From Flavobacterium psychrophilum (GTDB lineage: Bacteria > Bacteroidota > Bacteroidia > Flavobacteriales > Flavobacteriaceae), in NCBI GenBank assembly GCA_001708385.1, contig CP012388.1:4078803-4142802 (forward strand): 64,000 nucleotides of DNA. Reading direction: 5' to 3'. Under the pieces are notes generated by a model. The model had not been told where the DNA came from. It was given only the letters and a program-made list of their open reading frames with translations, and ran no database searches. Below are positions 61,575 to 64,000 of the stretch, one piece after another. The translations under genes and the position numbers were made by a program. Each line of letters begins with the position of its first letter. Position 1 is the stretch's first letter.

Positions 61575-61712
61575 TTTATGTAAGAAAAATAATAATTGTA
61601 CACTGCAGGTTTATATAATATTGTAAATTAGTAGTATCGGCAATTGGTTCACTACCAAAAATAAACAAGGGTGCACTACCGTCTAACTAATTGTATAATA
61701 AAGTAGCAACAA

Positions 61713-62225
61713 ATGAAAAAGAAATTAAGACTTGCAATAGTGTGTACCGTGCTTCAATGTGTGATATCTTTCTTTACCAGCAGGTATCCTTTCTTTTACC
61801 AGGGGGCAGACTGGTTTATAACTGCGACGGGCGATATACTTTTCCTGATACGACTATTATGTTCTTTAGGTACTTTACCTTTTTTTATCGCGCTTTATAA
61901 AAGTAATGACTTTATAAATATAATAGATAAGGATGTTGCTACAAGTCAGGACAATCCGAAGGACGAATCCTGGTTTAAGCATCTGTTAATCAGGGTGGCA
62001 ATTTTACTCGTGGCCTATTTGTTTTTGTATACCATATCACTATTAGACAATAGTCTTGGAGCGGGCTATATTGTAGCTTACGGACTCTTAATGATTTTAG
62101 GTGCCTCAACTGTTATTCTCAGTATTGAAGCTGTTATTTTGTTTCGGAAGAAGCTTTTCTTTAAGAGCTATGGAAATATGTTTATTTTAGGTGTTTCCTT
62201 ATGGATCTTGTTAGGCCTTTTGTAA
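61713..62225 (+). CDS. Multi-pass membrane protein, 170 aa
   Basis: Unrecognised. Four or five hydrophobic segments: residues 8-24, 40-62 (GDILFLIRLLCSLGTLPFFI), 92-110 (LLIRVAILLVAYLFLYTISL), 118-144 and 152-170. A basic N-terminus (MKKKLRL) is cytoplasmic. There are no charged motifs suggesting a transporter. It lies between the protease and monooxygenase genes, which have no evident link to it. Confidence 0.65.
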   Translation: MKKKLRLAIVCTVLQCVISFFTSRYPFFYQGADWFITATGDILFLIRLLCSLGTLPFFIALYKSNDFINIIDKDVATSQDNPKDESWFKHLLIRVAILLVAYLFLYTISLLDNSLGAGYIVAYGLLMILGASTVILSIEAVILFRKKLFFKSYGNMFILGVSLWILLGLL

Positions 62226-62273
62226 ACAAATATTTTCTGATGAAATGTTTTAGATGCACTCGGTTATGAGTCG

Positions 62274-62281
62274 TAACTTTG
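62274..62281 (+). promoter_or_regulatory. Candidate -7 box of the LLM oxidoreductase gene
   Basis: TAACTTTG matches TAnnTTTG and lies 24 bases before the ATG at 62306. No -33 element found. Confidence 0.4.
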
Positions 62282-62305
62282 TTATTGTAACAATTAAAGC
62301 TATCT

Positions 62306-63328
62306 ATGAAAAAAATAGGATTTTTATCGTTTGGGCATTGGTCCGATCATCCTTCCTATCAAACCCGTACAGCGGGCGATACGCTGCTTCAGTCTATCGA
62401 TTTGGCTGTTGCTGCAGAAGAGATTGGTTTGGACGGCGCATATTTTCGTGTACATCATTTTGCGCGGCAGCTGGCATCGCCTTTTCCTTTGCTTTCAGCT
62501 ATAGGTGCTAAAACGCAAAAGATAGAGATTGGAACAGGAGTGATTGATATGCGGTATGAGAACCCTCTGTACATGGTTGAAGATGCCGGCGCTGCCGACC
62601 TGATTTCCGGAGGGCGTTTACAACTAGGAATAAGCAGAGGATCGCCAGAGCAGGTAATCGATGGCTACCGCCACTTTGGTTATGTGCCTGCAGATGGCGA
62701 AACAGATGCAAATATGGGACGCAAAAAGGCTCTGGAGTTTTTGGATAGGCTGAAAGGTGAAGGATTTGCACAACCAAACCCAAACCCCATGTTTCCAAAC
62801 CCACCGGGTTTATTACGTCTTGAGCCGCATTCTGAAGGTTTGAGAAATCGTATATGGTGGGGAGCAGCATCTAATGCTACTGCCATATGGGCGGCTGAGA
62901 ATGGGATGCACCTGCAAAGCTCTACCTTGAAATATGACGAAAATGGCAAGCCTTTCCACATTCAACAGGCGGAACAGATAAGGTTATATAAAGAAGCCTG
63001 GAAAAAGGCCGGACATCTGCACGAACCAAGGGTATCGGTAAGCCGCTCTATCTTTGCATTAGTTACCGATCAGGATAGGTATTATTTTGGACAGCAGGGA
63101 AGAGGATCAGATAGTTTTGGTTATATTGAAAGTGATCAAAGAGCAATATTCGGCAAGAGTTACGCAGCCGAACCAGATAAACTTATTGCAGAACTGGATC
63201 AGGATGAAGCTGTTAAAGAAGCGGATACCGTGCTGCTGACTATACCTAATACTTTGGGTGTTAACTATAATATACATGTGTTGTCGGCTATTTTAGAACA
63301 TATTGCCCCGGCACTGGGTTGGCGATAA
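62306..63328 (+). CDS. LLM-class flavin-dependent oxidoreductase (luciferase-like monooxygenase)
   Basis: A 340-residue TIM-barrel FMN-dependent monooxygenase. Features: the start KKIGFLSFGHWSDHPSYQTR, AAEEIGLDGAYFRVHHFARQ near residues 35-54, the family-typical EIGTGVIDMRYENPLYMVED near 75-95, ADLISGGRLQLGISRGSPEQ near 100-118, and RNRIWWGAASNATAIWAAENG near 180-200. Substrate unknown; related proteins oxidise alkanals, alkanesulfonates or pyrimidines using reduced FMN. The 3' 487 coding bases plus the terminator are duplicated in tandem immediately downstream. This copy is intact. Confidence 0.92.
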   Translation: MKKIGFLSFGHWSDHPSYQTRTAGDTLLQSIDLAVAAEEIGLDGAYFRVHHFARQLASPFPLLSAIGAKTQKIEIGTGVIDMRYENPLYMVEDAGAADLISGGRLQLGISRGSPEQVIDGYRHFGYVPADGETDANMGRKKALEFLDRLKGEGFAQPNPNPMFPNPPGLLRLEPHSEGLRNRIWWGAASNATAIWAAENGMHLQSSTLKYDENGKPFHIQQAEQIRLYKEAWKKAGHLHEPRVSVSRSIFALVTDQDRYYFGQQGRGSDSFGYIESDQRAIFGKSYAAEPDKLIAELDQDEAVKEADTVLLTIPNTLGVNYNIHVLSAILEHIAPALGWR

Positions 63329-63351
63329 ACTTTTTGAAAACATTAGAAATG

Positions 63352-63397
63352 AAAAACCCTTAAACTCTTTGATTATAAAGTGTTTAAGGGTTTTTTA
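63352..63397 (+). terminator. Terminator of the LLM gene
   Basis: AAAACCCTTAAAC and GTTTAAGGGTTTTTT form a long stem with T-run, 23 bases after the stop codon. The duplicated copy lies at 63932-63977. Confidence 0.85.
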
Positions 63398-63398
63398 G

Positions 63399-63421
63399 TG
63401 TGGAATCGCCCGAATCGAACC
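63399..63421 (-). pseudogene. tRNA-like 3' end fragment
   Basis: On the minus strand the text GTTCGATTCGGGCGATTCCA plus CAC resembles a tRNA T-loop with the 3' half of its stem and an acceptor strand. On the 5' side of the minus strand it is cut off at the duplication joint, so no complete tRNA is present. The same text recurs at 63979-64000, where the window ends, so an intact tRNA may lie just beyond. Confidence 0.4.
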
Positions 63422-63908
63422 GAGAAATCGTATATAGTGGGGAGCAGCATCTAATGCTACTGCCATATGGGCGGCTGAGAATGGGATGCACCTGCAAAGC
63501 TCTACCTTGAAATATGACGAAAATGGCAAGCCTTTCCACATTCAACAGGCGGAACAGATAAGGTTATATAAAGAAGCCTGGAAAAAGGCCGGACATCTGC
63601 ACGAACCAAGGGTATCGGTAAGCCGCTCTATCTTTGCATTAGTTACCGATCAGGATAGGTATTATTTTGGACAGCAGGGAAGAGGATCAGATAGTTTTGG
63701 TTATATTGAAAGTGATCAAAGAGCAATATTCGGCAAGAGTTACGCAGCCGAACCAGATAAACTTATTGCAGAACTGGATCAGGATGAAGCTGTTAAAGAA
63801 GCGGATACCGTGCTGCTGACTATACCTAATACTTTGGGTGTTAACTATAATATACATGTGTTGTCGGCTATTTTAGAACATATTGCCCCGGCACTGGGTT
63901 GGCGATAA
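63422..63908 (+). pseudogene. Duplicated 3' fragment of the LLM gene, inactivated
   Basis: In the parental frame this copy lacks the first 179 codons and reads RNRI followed by TAG at 63435-63437, where the intact gene has TGG (Trp). The single base difference between the duplicated units is therefore a nonsense change. Downstream, an ATG at 63486 would permit a 140-residue fragment (MHLQSSTLKYDENGKPFHIQ and on) to the natural stop at 63908, without the barrel's catalytic N-terminal half. No promoter-like box precedes it. It is almost surely non-functional. Confidence 0.9.
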
Positions 63909-63978
63909 ACTTTTTGAAAACATTAGAAATGAAAAACCCTTAAACTCTTTGATTATAAAGTGTTTAAGGGTTTTTTAG

Positions 63979-64000
63979 TGTGGAATCGCCCGAATCGAAC
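63979..64000 (-). pseudogene. Second copy of the tRNA-like fragment at the window edge
   Basis: Identical to 63399-63420 and truncated by the window end. If the sequence continues with the remaining T-stem (a CGGGC-type strand on plus), this would be a real minus-strand tRNA gene; that cannot be seen here. Confidence 0.35.

Larger units (their letters stand above)
62842..64000 (+). repeat. Direct tandem duplication, 580-bp period
   Basis: Bases 62842-63420 recur at 63422-64000, offset by exactly 580. I find one difference: G at 62856 and A at 63436. Each unit runs from inside the LLM gene through its terminator to a tRNA-like T-arm text. The second unit ends with the last base of the window. 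Confidence 0.95.

Overview
This window looks like chromosomal DNA from a Flavobacterium-type member of the Bacteroidetes (Flavobacteriaceae). The evidence is two very large secreted proteins with type IX secretion (T9SS type B) C-termini, Bacteroidetes-style promoters (TTTG, about 19 nt, TAnnTTTG), a class Id ribonucleotide reductase whose small subunit matches the F. johnsoniae residue pattern, PRISE-type and DUF6934-type genes, and multicopy-type intergenic elements that I recognise from this group. No identity search was possible, so species is not assigned.

Region by region: 1-7.1 kb holds the 3' end of rho, secreted hypothetical proteins, a bestrophin-family channel, exonuclease III and several intergenic repeats. 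At 7.1-13.4 kb an SDR oxidoreductase and recG flank a visibly AT-rich two-gene cassette: a NACHT (STAND) NTPase whose stop codon overlaps the start of a RelA/SpoT-domain gene. This is the best candidate in the window for an undescribed system, probably anti-phage or abortive infection. At 13.5-19.9 kb there is a stressosome module (RsbR-RsbS-RsbT, an RsbT/RsbX-like fusion, then a histidine kinase) preceded by a GAF histidine kinase; no sigma factor is nearby. At 19.9-32.7 kb are a Crp/Fnr regulator with a CRP-like palindrome next to a PRISE reductase, an MscS channel, nrdBA, an M1 peptidase, a Dph6-like ATPase and a UvrD/PcrA helicase.

From 39.4 down to 32.75 kb on the minus strand runs what looks like one long transport operon: EamA exporter, metN, metI, metQ, TRIC-type channel, amino-acid permease, TauE/SafE exporter. 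It is preceded by a 19-codon reading frame rich in Cys and Met codons and a strong terminator hairpin, which together look like a transcription attenuator. Next come an alpha/beta hydrolase and an HxlR regulator with candidate operators, a PQQ-type sugar dehydrogenase, a YceI lipoprotein, a cupin gene broken by an in-frame TGA, and the decayed 3' end of a histidine kinase.

From 45 to 60.3 kb a TPR-transmembrane-HTH regulator precedes two giant T9SS cell-surface proteins (about 2,140 and 2,160 residues); the second changes base composition sharply inside the gene. The window ends with a retropepsin-like protein, a small membrane protein and a luciferase-like monooxygenase whose 3' part is tandemly duplicated with a 580-bp period. 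The breakpoint lies in a tRNA-like T-arm sequence, and the second copy stops exactly at the window edge.
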